The notes under the pieces were generated by a model. That model was not told the origin of the DNA. It saw only the letters and a program-made list of their open reading frames with translations, and searched no databases. Positions 17,594 to 27,518 of a stretch of DNA of 64,000 nt are shown here, piece after piece. The stretch is from Blastopirellula marina DSM 3645 (GTDB lineage Bacteria > Planctomycetota > Planctomycetia > Pirellulales > Pirellulaceae). The DNA lies in assembly GCF_000153105.1 (NCBI RefSeq), contig NZ_CH672377.1, positions 206,266 to 270,265 of the forward strand, read 5' to 3'. The position numbers and the translations under genes are program-made. Positions within the stretch are counted from its first letter, which is position 1. Every line of letters starts with the position of its first letter.

Positions 17594-19153
17594 CTACTTG
17601 GCCAACTTCGAAAGTCGCAAACGGTTCAGCGACGAGGGATGCAGCAAATAGCCAGAGACCGCATCGCTTTGCACGTTGCGTACCGACGTATGAACAAGCG
17701 GAACCAACGGCGCGTCCGCAAAAATTTGTTCTTGCGCTGCACGATATAATTCGGCGCGCGTCTCCTGGTTCATTTCGACTTTCGCTTGGGCCAGTAAGTC
17801 GTGAACTTTTTGGTTGCGGTAACGGCTCATGTTGTTGCCGCCGACATCGTTGATATTGTCGAGATCGAGCAGCGTATAGAGAAAGTTGTCGGGATCCGGC
17901 ATGTCGGCCGTCCAACCGGCCAGCCCCAACTGATGCTCGCCGCGCGTCATACGGCGGAAGTGCTGCGAATTTTCGTTCGTGACGATCTCGGTTTCGATCC
18001 CTACTTTGGCGAGCGAGTCTTTGATAAAGATCGCCGTTTGTCGCGGCTGCTGCATGTAAGGACGAGGATCGGTCATTACAAACAGTTGCAAGCGAATCGG
18101 CGTCGGCACGCCGTCCGCCGCCGCTGCGGCCAGCAGTTGTTTCGCCTTCTCGGGATCGTACTCGCGATCCGTCAGATCAGTATGACTTCCCCATAACGTT
18201 GGCGGCACCAACGTGACCGCTTTCGTCGCATGTCCCGAATAAGCCGACTTGATCAATTGGTCGCGATCGATCGCGCACCAGATCGCTTCGCGAATGCGCT
18301 GATCGTCGAGCGGCGCTTTGTCGTTGTTCATCGTCAGATAGCCGGTATTCATCCCCGCCTTTTCCTGCACGATCACATGGGGATTTTTGGCGAGCGAATC
18401 GATCTCGGCCGGGGGCAAATTGTCGGCGATGTCGATCTCGCCGCGGAGCAACTGTTTGACCCGCACCGCACTTTCGCCGACCGGCAAAAAGATCACGCCG
18501 TCAATCTCGGGCCGGCCGCGCCAATGATCGTCAAATGAGAGCAGCGTCAACTGTTGATTGACGTTCCAAGAGTCAAACTGAAACGGGCCTGTACCGACCG
18601 GATGCTTCCAGAACTCTCCTTCGTACTTTTTGACGGCTGTCGGACTGACGATGCTCGCTGGAAACATCGCCATCGTCGTCAGAAACGCCGCGAAGGGACG
18701 CTTCAGACGAACTTTGACCGTCAGCGGATCGACCGCCGTGACCGACTCGATCGCTTCAAAGCTTTGGACATACGGAATCACCTGATCAAAGACGAACGGG
18801 TGCATCGGAACCGTCAATCGCTCAAGCGAAAAGAGCACCGCGTCCGCATCCAGCGGCGTACCGTCATGGAACGTCACCCCCTTGCGCAAGTGAAACGTCC
18901 ACTCGAGCCCATCGTCGCTGGTCGACCAAGACTCGGCCAGGCTCGGGACAAGTTCGAGCGTCTCATCATCATAGGTGACGAGCGTATCGTAGATGTTGCA
19001 CATCACGGTGACCGATTCGCCGATGTCGGTATGGATGGGGTCCAACCGATCGGCGTCGTCGCCGCGCCCGTAAATCAAGATATTGCTCGGCACGGCAGGG
19101 CCGCCGCATCCGAGGAAAGTAGAGACGATCAGACAGAAGAGAAGCGAGCGCAT
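17594..19153 (-). CDS. Peptide-binding lipoprotein of ABC transporter (family 5)
   Basis: This 519-residue solute-binding protein belongs to the SBP_bac_5 family. The N-terminus has a lipoprotein signal with lipobox FLGCGG, so the mature protein should be anchored at Cys16. Family signatures include LVPSLAESWSTSDDGLEWTFHLRKGV and HPVGTGPFQFDSW. It would bind peptides or a metal chelate in the periplasm and deliver them to the two permeases encoded downstream. The ligand cannot be read from sequence. Confidence 0.92.
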   Translation of the reverse strand: MRSLLFCLIVSTFLGCGGPAVPSNILIYGRGDDADRLDPIHTDIGESVTVMCNIYDTLVTYDDETLELVPSLAESWSTSDDGLEWTFHLRKGVTFHDGTPLDADAVLFSLERLTVPMHPFVFDQVIPYVQSFEAIESVTAVDPLTVKVRLKRPFAAFLTTMAMFPASIVSPTAVKKYEGEFWKHPVGTGPFQFDSWNVNQQLTLLSFDDHWRGRPEIDGVIFLPVGESAVRVKQLLRGEIDIADNLPPAEIDSLAKNPHVIVQEKAGMNTGYLTMNNDKAPLDDQRIREAIWCAIDRDQLIKSAYSGHATKAVTLVPPTLWGSHTDLTDREYDPEKAKQLLAAAAADGVPTPIRLQLFVMTDPRPYMQQPRQTAIFIKDSLAKVGIETEIVTNENSQHFRRMTRGEHQLGLAGWTADMPDPDNFLYTLLDLDNINDVGGNNMSRYRNQKVHDLLAQAKVEMNQETRAELYRAAQEQIFADAPLVPLVHTSVRNVQSDAVSGYLLHPSSLNRLRLSKLAK

Positions 19154-19238
19154 ACGTTCTTTCGATTAACTGCGTTCGGGGCTGGGGACCGTATTCTAGC
19201 GCCAAACGCGCCATGGTCACAAGCCGCGCAGAGGAGAA

Positions 19239-21893
19239 TTACGGGAGTTCGCCGGTAGAAACGCCAACGTTTGTTGTCGCGGACGCGTCAGGCGGAAATT
19301 TTGGAAGTTTCGCAAAGTCGGCGCCGGCGATTTCGGCGCCTGCTTTTTTGTCATAGGCGTAATTCGCGTCCGCTTCCGCGTTCAAGCGATAGTCGCTTAG
19401 TCGACGCTGCGAATAGGGGGGCAATTGATCAAGCGGTTGCGCCCAAGCGACCGGATCACGCTTCCCAAATTTATCTCCCTCGACTGCGGCGCCCCACATT
19501 TCGGCGTGCAGCGCTTCGATCTCCAAACGGGTCTTCTTCTCCCAGAAAATCTGCCGCAGACTGCTGGTCAAATCGTAAAAGTTGTTGTCCCCTTTGAATC
19601 GCACCGCATTGAGATCGGTCAGCCGGGCGCTGGGAGCATGATCATATTGCAGCAACATCGCTTCGCTGGGCGACCAGCGGACGATGCAATCGGTTAGGGT
19701 CGCCTCTAAGTCGCGTTGTTCGGGAAATTCGGCCGAACTCTCCAAGCGGAACAGGCCTTTGGCCGCGGCGGCCGTCACACGGTTCAAGCGGACGTCGATC
19801 AGATCGGTCGACGCTTTCGTCGAACCTTGCGCGTCGAGCAGCACGCCTGAAACCGCCAGCAAGCCGTTTTGCCAATCGAACTTGAATTGCGCCGCCTGAT
19901 CAAGATGCACGACGTCTGTCTCTCCCCGAATCACCGTATCGACCAGCGAGATCGACGGGGGACGAAACATCATCACGTCCGTTGTAACGGCCGGCGTCAT
20001 CGCGATTGTGACCGGTCGGCGAAATACCGAGGGCAAAACGGCCATGTTGGCCGGAGCAACCACGGTAAACGTACAACGATTGGTTTTGATCGCGCCGCCT
20101 GTCTCGAGCAAAAACAGACAGCCTGGATCGACCGATGCGTCGGTCGTCTCTAGTCGAAACGCGATGCCGTCAAACAGCGCCTGGACGCGTCCGATTCGAA
20201 TCATGTTGCGATACATCGACATCGCATTGATCGCGATCGTCATTTCGGGGGCAAAGCCGATCGCCGCACGGAGCGTGATCTTATCGGTTTCCATATCCCC
20301 TTCCAGCAGCAACGGCGCGTCCATTTTGACGGGGCCATTGAAACGCAATTCGATCGTATCGATACGACTGTCAAGCTTCGCCTTGGTGACGGCGTCATAA
20401 ATCAGACTAGCGCTCGCTGTGTTGACGATCTTTACATTCGGCATTTCCACCGTCGCCGGCGGCAAGATCATCGGCGCAACGGGAGATTCCAGCGGATTCG
20501 AGCCCCGCCCAGGCGGAGTCGTCGCCGAGTCGGGCATTGCTCCTGACCGAACTGGGTCAGCAATAATCGGAAGCACGCGATCATTGCGATTGACGGCGGC
20601 CGGATCATTGCTGGGGGGACTATTGAGCGTACGACGTCCGCTGTGGTCTTGAAAAGTGAGTTCCGGCAACAAGTTGTTGCTGCTACGCGCCGACCAGACC
20701 GCGTCCATCACAAAAAAGATGGCGATAAACGCCAGGATCGGTGCGATCCAGGGAAAATGACGTTCGACGATCGTCGGGGGTTGAACGTCGGCAGCGATCG
20801 TCATTCCCCCGCCGTGCTGCAGATGGATTCCCAGGTCTTCGCAAAACAACAACATCTCGGCGATAAACTCGGCCGGCGTTTGATAACGATCCTGCGGGTT
20901 CTTGGCGGTCAATCCACTCAGCAGCACCATGGTCTCATCGGGCAGATCGTCACGCAGTTCGCGAGGATCAAGCGGTTCGTCACTGCTGTGGCTGAGCAAC
21001 TTCTGCAGGACCGTCCCTTCCGGAAACGGCGGTCTGCCGGTCAACATGTAATAGAGAGTGCAGCCGAGCGAATAGAGATCGCTGCGCACGTCGGCCAAGC
21101 GCGGATCCCGCGCCTGCTCTGGCGAAATATAGTCAAACGTGCCGAGCGTGACTCCACTCGCGGTCAAATCACCATCGCCGGCGTCGACTTGATGCAAGCG
21201 GGCCAGTCCCATATCGACGAGCTTCGCCAGGCCGCCGGAACTGACCAGAATGTTGGAAGGTTTGATGTCGCGATGAACGATGTCTCGCTCCGAAGCATGA
21301 TGCAACGCTTCGGCGATTTGCAGCGTATAGTCGAGCGCCTGCTCGACCGGCAAGGGACCGTCGCGATCGACCAGATCACGAATGTTGTGCCCTTCGATGT
21401 ACTCGAAGACGATGTAGTTCCACTCGTTGTCGGTACCGACGAAGTAAACGCGGGCAATGTTCGGATGATCGAGCCGAGCAGCGCTTTGGGCCTCGTTGCG
21501 AAAACGGCGCACCGTTTCTTCGCTGCCGTTGTTTTCGCGCGATAAGACCTTGATCGCGACTTCGCGTCCTAGCAGCGTATCAAAACCGCGGAAGACGGCG
21601 CCCATGCCGCCGGCGCCGATGAACTCGCGCAGTTCGAAGTGCCCAAGCGTTTGCCCAACCAGGTCGCTGCGGAGCCAAGCACTGTTGATCGGGCGAATCG
21701 TGGAACCGCCGTTGCGTTCGGCACGGTCCCGCGCCGAGATGACGGTCGCCTGCTCTTCGGTCGTCATCAACATCTCAGGCGCGGCGGTCGACGGCAAATC
21801 GCGCGCAGAAGCCGCCTTCGTCTCGCGCTTGGCGGAAGCGCTAGACAAGGACGAATCATGCGTCACATCAGCGTCGGGCGAATGAGAATCCAC
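19239..21893 (-). CDS. Membrane Ser/Thr protein kinase
   Basis: This 884-residue protein has a PknB-type kinase domain (about residues 85-350). It shows the glycine loop GAGGMGAVFRG, Lys115 (VAIKVL), the catalytic loop HRDIKPSNIL (Asp209), and D227-M-G instead of DFG. The activation segment ends in the SPEQARD motif. One membrane helix lies near 378-398 (WIAPILAFIAIFFVMDAVW). The remaining 480 residues should be outside the cytoplasm; they are strand-rich with regular hydrophobic spacing, which may be a beta-helix, and I recognise no named domain. It starts at GTG with GAGG upstream. Such kinases are numerous in planctomycetes; the signal and substrates are unknown. Confidence 0.9.
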   Translation of the reverse strand: MDSHSPDADVTHDSSLSSASAKRETKAASARDLPSTAAPEMLMTTEEQATVISARDRAERNGGSTIRPINSAWLRSDLVGQTLGHFELREFIGAGGMGAVFRGFDTLLGREVAIKVLSRENNGSEETVRRFRNEAQSAARLDHPNIARVYFVGTDNEWNYIVFEYIEGHNIRDLVDRDGPLPVEQALDYTLQIAEALHHASERDIVHRDIKPSNILVSSGGLAKLVDMGLARLHQVDAGDGDLTASGVTLGTFDYISPEQARDPRLADVRSDLYSLGCTLYYMLTGRPPFPEGTVLQKLLSHSSDEPLDPRELRDDLPDETMVLLSGLTAKNPQDRYQTPAEFIAEMLLFCEDLGIHLQHGGGMTIAADVQPPTIVERHFPWIAPILAFIAIFFVMDAVWSARSSNNLLPELTFQDHSGRRTLNSPPSNDPAAVNRNDRVLPIIADPVRSGAMPDSATTPPGRGSNPLESPVAPMILPPATVEMPNVKIVNTASASLIYDAVTKAKLDSRIDTIELRFNGPVKMDAPLLLEGDMETDKITLRAAIGFAPEMTIAINAMSMYRNMIRIGRVQALFDGIAFRLETTDASVDPGCLFLLETGGAIKTNRCTFTVVAPANMAVLPSVFRRPVTIAMTPAVTTDVMMFRPPSISLVDTVIRGETDVVHLDQAAQFKFDWQNGLLAVSGVLLDAQGSTKASTDLIDVRLNRVTAAAAKGLFRLESSAEFPEQRDLEATLTDCIVRWSPSEAMLLQYDHAPSARLTDLNAVRFKGDNNFYDLTSSLRQIFWEKKTRLEIEALHAEMWGAAVEGDKFGKRDPVAWAQPLDQLPPYSQRRLSDYRLNAEADANYAYDKKAGAEIAGADFAKLPKFPPDASATTNVGVSTGELP

Positions 21894-22127
21894 GACCGCG
21901 ATTACCTCGCAGGAGTCAGAGAGGATTTAATGGATGAGCAAAAACATGTCGCCAACGAAAAGACAAACCGACATGCTTCCTTTAGCTGATTCTAGACACG
22001 GCGTCGCAATCGTCAACTGAATGTCTCGTGTGCTAATGACTTACGAAGATCTCTGGGGCCCCAGTAGCGACCATGCTAATTGCGCCGATCATACCGCTCC
22101 CGCTGCCGTCAAGCCATCGCTGAAGCG

Positions 22128-23255
22128 TTACGCCATGTCGCCGGCGTGGATCTGACAGTAGCTCTCATAACGGCGAACGTCGAGGAATCCGTCGGCGACA
22201 GCCCCTTTAACGCCGCACCCCTCTTCGTGCGTGTGCGAACAGTCGGGAAAACGGCACCCCGTAATAAAAGGACGCAGATCGCGAAAATATCCGGCGACTT
22301 CTTCCGGAATCACGTCCCATAGCTGAAACTGCCGAATCCCCGGCGTATCGACCACATGCCCCCCGGCCGCCAGCGGAACCAAGCTAGAAGTCGTCGTCGT
22401 ATGGCGCCCTTTATCGGTCGTTTCGCTGACGTGACCAACTCGCAGGTTCAAACCCGGCTCGATCGCGTTCAAGATGGTCGATTTGCCGACGCCGCTTTGG
22501 CCCGAGAGAACGCTCGCGCGATCACGGACGGCGGCCCGCAAGCGCTCAACGCCGATTCCCTCGGTCGCGGACAACAGAATGACCTGATAGCCCATCTGAC
22601 CATAGACGCCGACCAGCGGCTGCAAATCGGCGGGATCGATCAGGTCGACTTTGTTAATGCAGATGACCGGCGTGATGCCTGCTTTTTCGGCGGTGACCAA
22701 ATAGCGGTCAATCAAGTTCGGCTTCAGATAGGGTTCGGCGGCGCTGGCGACAATCAACAGTTGATCGACGTTAGCCACAATCACATGCTGCCGACGTTTG
22801 CTGGCTCGGCAGAGGATCCCGTAGCGCGGTTCGATGCTCTCGATGATGCCTTCATGATTGTCGGCGGGTCGAAACCAGACGCGATCTCCGGCGGCGACCA
22901 CATGCCGCTGATCGGTCGAGAGCGTTTTTAACAGACGCCGCGTGGCGCACTGATACATCTGACCGCTCGCCATTTCGACTTCGCTGACCAGACCGCGCAC
23001 GCGCAACACGCGCCCCTGCAGACATTCCGATTGATCGACGTCGATATGCAGTTCGCCATCTTCGCCTTCGGCGGCGCCGTGGACCGTTCGCTTGCGGGTC
23101 AGGTCTCCCTTGCCGCTCAGACGTTCGGCCGAAGCGAGCTTGTCATGATTGATCTCGTCTTTGGCGAATTGACGAGTTAAATCGGCGTCGCGAACGCGCG
23201 AGGAGCGGTTCTTGCGAAATTCGGTGCGAAACTTTTTGGAACTGCGCTTCGCCAT
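22128..23255 (-). CDS. rsgA: Ribosome-dependent GTPase RsgA
   Basis: This is the 375-residue circularly permuted GTPase that checks maturation of the 30S subunit. An N-terminal basic extension precedes the OB-fold. G-motifs appear in permuted order: NKVD (G4), GQSGVGKST (G1), a T-rich switch (KGRHTTTTS, G2) and DTPGIRQ (G3). The C-terminal zinc site is C-x5-C...H-x5-C in GCRFPDCSHTHEEGC. The first 60 residues are longer and more basic than in many homologues. It lies 12 bases after ftsH and is probably in the same operon. Confidence 0.95.
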   Translation of the reverse strand: MAKRSSKKFRTEFRKNRSSRVRDADLTRQFAKDEINHDKLASAERLSGKGDLTRKRTVHGAAEGEDGELHIDVDQSECLQGRVLRVRGLVSEVEMASGQMYQCATRRLLKTLSTDQRHVVAAGDRVWFRPADNHEGIIESIEPRYGILCRASKRRQHVIVANVDQLLIVASAAEPYLKPNLIDRYLVTAEKAGITPVICINKVDLIDPADLQPLVGVYGQMGYQVILLSATEGIGVERLRAAVRDRASVLSGQSGVGKSTILNAIEPGLNLRVGHVSETTDKGRHTTTTSSLVPLAAGGHVVDTPGIRQFQLWDVIPEEVAGYFRDLRPFITGCRFPDCSHTHEEGCGVKGAVADGFLDVRRYESYCQIHAGDMA

Positions 23256-23267
23256 AGGATATTGCGA

Positions 23268-25310
23268 CTACGCCTCTTCCGATTTCGCGCGCGGAGGAGC
23301 TTCGACGCCAGGCATCCCGTTACTCGCTTCGTACGGGATCTCTTCGAGCTCCGCCGTCTTGCGCAACGCATGGACCGACGGACCGATCAGCGCGGTGATC
23401 TCTACGTCTGACAACTCTTCTTTATCGCACAACTCTTTCGTCAGGCTTTCGAGCTTGTCTCGATTCTTCAGCAAGACGTCGTAAGCGCGCTTCGCCGCGT
23501 CATGCAAAATGCGGGCAATTTCTTCGTCGATCACCTGCATCGTGTGTTCGCTGAATAGCCGAGACTCGTGCATTTCGCGTCCCAGGAACGGATCTTCGCC
23601 TGACATCTTGTAGCTGACCGGTCCGATCCGCTCGCTCATGCCCCACTGAGTCACCATCCGGCGAACCATTTTCGTGGCTCGTTCCAGGTCGTTCTCGGCG
23701 CCGGCGCTCAGCTCTTCGTAGGCGATCTTCTCGGCGGCGCGGCCACCCAGGATAAACGCCAATTTGTCAAACAGTTCGCTCTCACTAACGTTCATCCGCT
23801 CTTCTTCAGGCACCGTTTGCGTGACGCCGAGCGCACGACCACGCGGAATCACCGTGACCTTGTGCAGCCGATCGACCCCCGGCAGCAGCCAGGCTAACAG
23901 CGCGTGGCCCGCTTCGTGATAAGCGGTCTTCTCCTTTTCTCGCGCGACCAGCGTCTCTTCGCGACGAGCGCCCATCAAGATTTTGTCGCGAGCGTATTCA
24001 AAGTCGATCATGTGGACTTCCGTCTTGTCTTGACGGGTCGCCCAGAGCGCCGCTTCGTTGATCAGGTTACGGATGTCAGCGCCGGTCAGACCGACCGAAC
24101 CGGCCGCCAAACGCTCCATCGAAACGTCATCGGACAGCGGCACGTTTTTCACATGTACTTTGAAGATTTCCAGGCGCCCCTTCAAACTGGGGCGATCGAC
24201 CGTGATATGCCGATCAAAGCGGCCTGGTCGCAGCAAAGCGGGATCGAGCACGTCAGGCCGGTTGGTCGCCGCGACGACGATTACCGTTTCGCCCTGCGTG
24301 AACCCGTCCATCTCGCTCAAAATTTGGTTGAGCGTTTGCTCGCGCTCGTCATGACCGCCGCCAAGTCCGGCGCCGCGTTGACGCCCGACGGCGTCAATTT
24401 CGTCAATGAAGACGATGGACGGCGCGTTGTCTTTGGCCGTTTTGAACAAGTCACGGACGCGACTAGCGCCGACGCCGACAAACATCTGAATAAATTCGGA
24501 TCCGCTCACCGAGTAAAACGGCACTCCCGCTTCGCCGGCGATCGCGCGAGCCAAGAGAGTTTTGCCGGTGCCGGGAGGCCCGATCAGCAGCACCCCTTTG
24601 GGGACCTGACCGCCGAGACGTTGGAATTTTTCAGGCTTCCGCAAAAAGTCGACGATCTCTTGCAGATCGCTTTTGACCCCTTCCAGTCCGGCGACGTCGT
24701 TAAACGTCACAGCGCGGCGGTTGGCTTCGTACTTCTTGGCCGGGCTCTTGCTAAAGCCTGACAGAAAACCGCCTCCCATGATCTGATCGCGGCTACGGCG
24801 GAAGCTGTTCCAGATCAGCAACAACACGACCAGCGGCAACAGGGCGAATAGCACGCCCAAGATGACCATGCTGTGGTTTTGTTCTTTGTAGGCGAACTCG
24901 ACGCCGTTCTCGGTCAGCAGCGTGGTCGCTTCGGCCGCGGCGGCGTCTCCGGCGCGGATGTTCACCCGAAATTTCGACGGCAGCTCGATTGGGTTGTTGT
25001 TTTTATCCTTTTTCTCAACAATCTTGCCGTCGGCGCCCTCTTCGCGCGCATGAACCGTGCGAATGAATTCGCCGGTGATTTGCGCTTCATCAATCAAGAC
25101 ATCTTTGACGTTATGATCTTTGACTTGCTCTTCGAATTTCGAGTACGAGATGAGCCCGCGGTTGGAGCCTCCAGGAGACGCCAACAGCATCACGACCAGC
25201 ACCGCGAGTAGCAGCATCACCAAAAAGATGCTGAACTGGGGGCGGAAGCCGCTTGGTGCGGGCTCGTTTTTCGGATTCTCTTGATTCGGATCGTTTGGCT
25301 GTTCCGCCAT
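23268..25310 (-). CDS. ftsH: ATP-dependent zinc metalloprotease FtsH
   Basis: This 680-residue membrane AAA+ protease degrades misfolded membrane proteins and regulators. It has an N-terminal transmembrane helix ([18 protein letters not shown]) and a periplasmic FtsH_ext domain, here enlarged by a charged insert ([16 protein letters not shown]). A second helix precedes the AAA domain, which carries GPPGTGKT, the pore motif region and [13 protein letters not shown]. The protease domain has HEAGH. The ATG at 25310 (MAEQPNDPN) is preferred to one 54 bases upstream because it gives the usual N-terminus. It leads the ftsH-rsgA pair. Confidence 0.96.
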   Translation of the reverse strand: MAEQPNDPNQENPKNEPAPSGFRPQFSIFLVMLLLAVLVVMLLASPGGSNRGLISYSKFEEQVKDHNVKDVLIDEAQITGEFIRTVHAREEGADGKIVEKKDKNNNPIELPSKFRVNIRAGDAAAAEATTLLTENGVEFAYKEQNHSMVILGVLFALLPLVVLLLIWNSFRRSRDQIMGGGFLSGFSKSPAKKYEANRRAVTFNDVAGLEGVKSDLQEIVDFLRKPEKFQRLGGQVPKGVLLIGPPGTGKTLLARAIAGEAGVPFYSVSGSEFIQMFVGVGASRVRDLFKTAKDNAPSIVFIDEIDAVGRQRGAGLGGGHDEREQTLNQILSEMDGFTQGETVIVVAATNRPDVLDPALLRPGRFDRHITVDRPSLKGRLEIFKVHVKNVPLSDDVSMERLAAGSVGLTGADIRNLINEAALWATRQDKTEVHMIDFEYARDKILMGARREETLVAREKEKTAYHEAGHALLAWLLPGVDRLHKVTVIPRGRALGVTQTVPEEERMNVSESELFDKLAFILGGRAAEKIAYEELSAGAENDLERATKMVRRMVTQWGMSERIGPVSYKMSGEDPFLGREMHESRLFSEHTMQVIDEEIARILHDAAKRAYDVLLKNRDKLESLTKELCDKEELSDVEITALIGPSVHALRKTAELEEIPYEASNGMPGVEAPPRAKSEEA

Positions 25311-25447
25311 CCATATTCCCTTACAGGGACCAACTATTGATTTGAAACGCGGCAGGATCGACACGCAGGATACGGCGCAAATCGCCGCAAAACCATAAGT
25401 ATTCTTACCTTTTGCATATCAAGTTGCCCACCCCTGAGGCTTTGAAC

Positions 25448-25924
25448 ATGGCGACTTCGCAGCCGCAAAACCCGCAAACTACGCCTGTTCGACGCAAAGC
25501 GGCGGTCGCCGTAATCGTGCGTCAGCGGCGACTCTTGGTGATTCGTCGATCCGAGAAAGTGGTCGCGCCCGGCAAACTTTGCTTTCCCGGTGGCGGCATC
25601 TTAGCGGACGAGTCCGAGCGTGACGCAGTAATTCGAGAAATCCAGGAAGAAATTGGGGTCGCCTGCGTACCGTTGCAAAAAATCTGGCATAGCCAGACAT
25701 CTTGGGGCACCGAAGTCGCTTGGTGGGAGACGGCAATCGATGCGGCGGCTTCCTTGACGCTCGACGCGGAAGAAGTCGCCGAAGCCGTCTGGCTACACCC
25801 TACCGAGCTGCACGCCCGCGCCGATCTGTTGCCGAGTAACTACGAATTTCTGTCGGCCTGGAAAGCGGCAAAATTCGCCATCGGCGGATTTAGCGACCCG
25901 TTTGCCCCGCATGGCGGCGATTGA
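25448..25924 (+). CDS. Nudix hydrolase
   Basis: This 158-residue protein has a full Nudix box, GGGILADESERDAVIREIQEEIG, split here as GGGILADESERD plus AVIREIQEEIG, which binds the divalent metal and cleaves a nucleoside diphosphate-X bond. RRKAAVAVIVRQRRLLVIRR upstream is the usual first strand pair. The ATG at 25448 has a GAGG ribosome-binding site 8 bases upstream, better than the TTG at 25412. Its last 35 bases overlap the convergent gene on the other strand. The substrate is unknown; the short MutT-like layout suggests a nucleotide or coenzyme. Confidence 0.88.
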   Translation: MATSQPQNPQTTPVRRKAAVAVIVRQRRLLVIRRSEKVVAPGKLCFPGGGILADESERDAVIREIQEEIGVACVPLQKIWHSQTSWGTEVAWWETAIDAAASLTLDAEEVAEAVWLHPTELHARADLLPSNYEFLSAWKAAKFAIGGFSDPFAPHGGD

Positions 25925-26978
25925 AGATCTCGGGATCAAACGGATCTCGTGACTGATAACCGCCGCTTTGCCCAGCAGCAGCCGGAGCAGGCGTATTAGG
26001 CGTTCGCCGAATGTTGCTCGGCAGAGAACTCGGAACCGCATTGGACGAGGGGCCCGGCGTCATCCGTGACGACGGAATCGGCGTCAGCGTCTCCTGAAAT
26101 CCGACTTGCTGCACATCGTTCTTAAGCGGTCGCACTTCGCCGCGCGGTTGAACGCTGATCGCCCATGCTCGCAAGGCTGCGAGTTGTCGCGGCCACGCGT
26201 TCGTTTTCGTGTTGATTTTGTTGCCGTGCGTGTCGTACAGTACTTCCAATAGGGGGATCGTGCCGTTTTTGAGCTGGGCGACATCGTAGGTCGCCTTCAT
26301 ATTTCGGAGAGTCAAACGACGCGGCATCAGCCCGTGCCCGCTCTGAATCAATTGAAAATCGGAAACGGTTGAAGCCGAACCATGGCACTGCGACGTGGAA
26401 CAGGCGTTTAGCAAGATCGGCTGGATGATGGTCGCAAACTGCCCCACCGCTTGGGGGTGAAACTTTTTGGTGAATTCTTCTAATTCCTTGTCGGAGATCA
26501 CGGCGGGTCCGGCCTCAACTGGAGAGTCTTCGTTGGCCGAAGTCAACGCGATATCGGGTTGCTGGACCAGCGAATCGAGTCGCCGACGCGACATTTGCCC
26601 CATCGCGTTTTCTGGATCCGAGCGTTCGACCCACCGCAAATGGTGGTCAGCTTCCGAAAAAAGTTCGGATCGCATGCACCATTCGGCGATCTCTAAGCGT
26701 CCGGCGATCGTATCCAACGATACTTGTCCACAGCGGTACTCGTGCGCTTCGGCCAAGTTCGTGCAGCGATACTGCACTTGCTTGGAGGAGACGCGAATCA
26801 CCGCATCCTCGTTGATCGCAACCACATACGCATCGCCAGACACGGTAATCGCGCCTGCGAGCGTATTGCCGTTTTTCAGCAACAACACGCCATGCGTGGG
26901 GCCGATCCACCCTTCCTGGCAAAGAGCGGGGGAAACGGTCGCCAACGACAACAACAAGATGGTCAGTATGCGTTTCAT
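25890..26978 (-). CDS. Exported planctomycete protein with CX4CH motif
   Basis: This is a 362-residue protein with a signal peptide (MKRILTILLLSLATVSPALC). An N-terminal SH3-like stretch (GVLLLKNGNTLAGAITVSGDAYVV) comes first. A helical part follows. Then comes a segment around residue 195 with CSTSQCHG, like the haem site of planctomycete cytochrome-like domains but with four residues between the cysteines. The C-terminal 70 residues are Pro/Ser-rich and probably disordered. I do not know its function. It overlaps the end of the convergent Nudix gene by 35 bases. Confidence 0.75.
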   Translation of the reverse strand: MKRILTILLLSLATVSPALCQEGWIGPTHGVLLLKNGNTLAGAITVSGDAYVVAINEDAVIRVSSKQVQYRCTNLAEAHEYRCGQVSLDTIAGRLEIAEWCMRSELFSEADHHLRWVERSDPENAMGQMSRRRLDSLVQQPDIALTSANEDSPVEAGPAVISDKELEEFTKKFHPQAVGQFATIIQPILLNACSTSQCHGSASTVSDFQLIQSGHGLMPRRLTLRNMKATYDVAQLKNGTIPLLEVLYDTHGNKINTKTNAWPRQLAALRAWAISVQPRGEVRPLKNDVQQVGFQETLTPIPSSRMTPGPSSNAVPSSLPSNIRRTPNTPAPAAAGQSGGYQSRDPFDPEIFNRRHAGQTGR

Positions 26979-27185
26979 GGGGGTCGAAGGCTATCGATCC
27001 GCTTGAGACGCGTCAATCGCAATTTGCAGCAGCGGCAAAATGCCGTTTGTGAAGAGAATTTCACTAAAATCCGCACAACCCGTTACATGTCAACAACTTC
27101 CGGCTTTATTCGACTACTAGCAAAACCACGTCGCCGTAACTATATTGGAGCTTTCGTCACTTCAAGCTGGCATGAGTGCAGCGAA

Positions 27186-27467
27186 ATGGATGGCAACTGG
27201 GTACGGCACGAGACCATTTTCGTGGGTCGCGTACAGGGAGTCGGTTTTCGCGCGACGGCGCAAAATATTGCTCGCCGCTATCCGGTCGTTGGATTCGTCC
27301 AGAATCTGGCGGATGGATCGGTGCAATTGGTGATCGAAGGCGATCCCGAAACATGCCGCCAGGTGGTGTATCACATCGCCGACCAGATGGAAGATTTTAT
27401 TGCTGAACGAAAAATGCTCTCGAGTGACGCTACCGGTGAGTTTGCTTCGTTCGATATTCGTGACTGA
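27186..27467 (+). CDS. Acylphosphatase
   Basis: This 93-residue protein hydrolyses acyl phosphates. The family signature is complete: VGRVQGVGFRATAQ with the phosphate-binding Arg, and GFVQNLADGSVQLVIEG with the catalytic Asn. The start ATG at 27186 gives the usual length; upstream codons in the same frame are not family-like. It lies 51 bases before an ABC-2 permease gene on the same strand. Confidence 0.9.
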   Translation: MDGNWVRHETIFVGRVQGVGFRATAQNIARRYPVVGFVQNLADGSVQLVIEGDPETCRQVVYHIADQMEDFIAERKMLSSDATGEFASFDIRD

Positions 27468-27518
27468 CATTCGCTTATCCCGTTTTCTCCTCCTCCGCTC
27501 AGGACGATACGACGCGCT

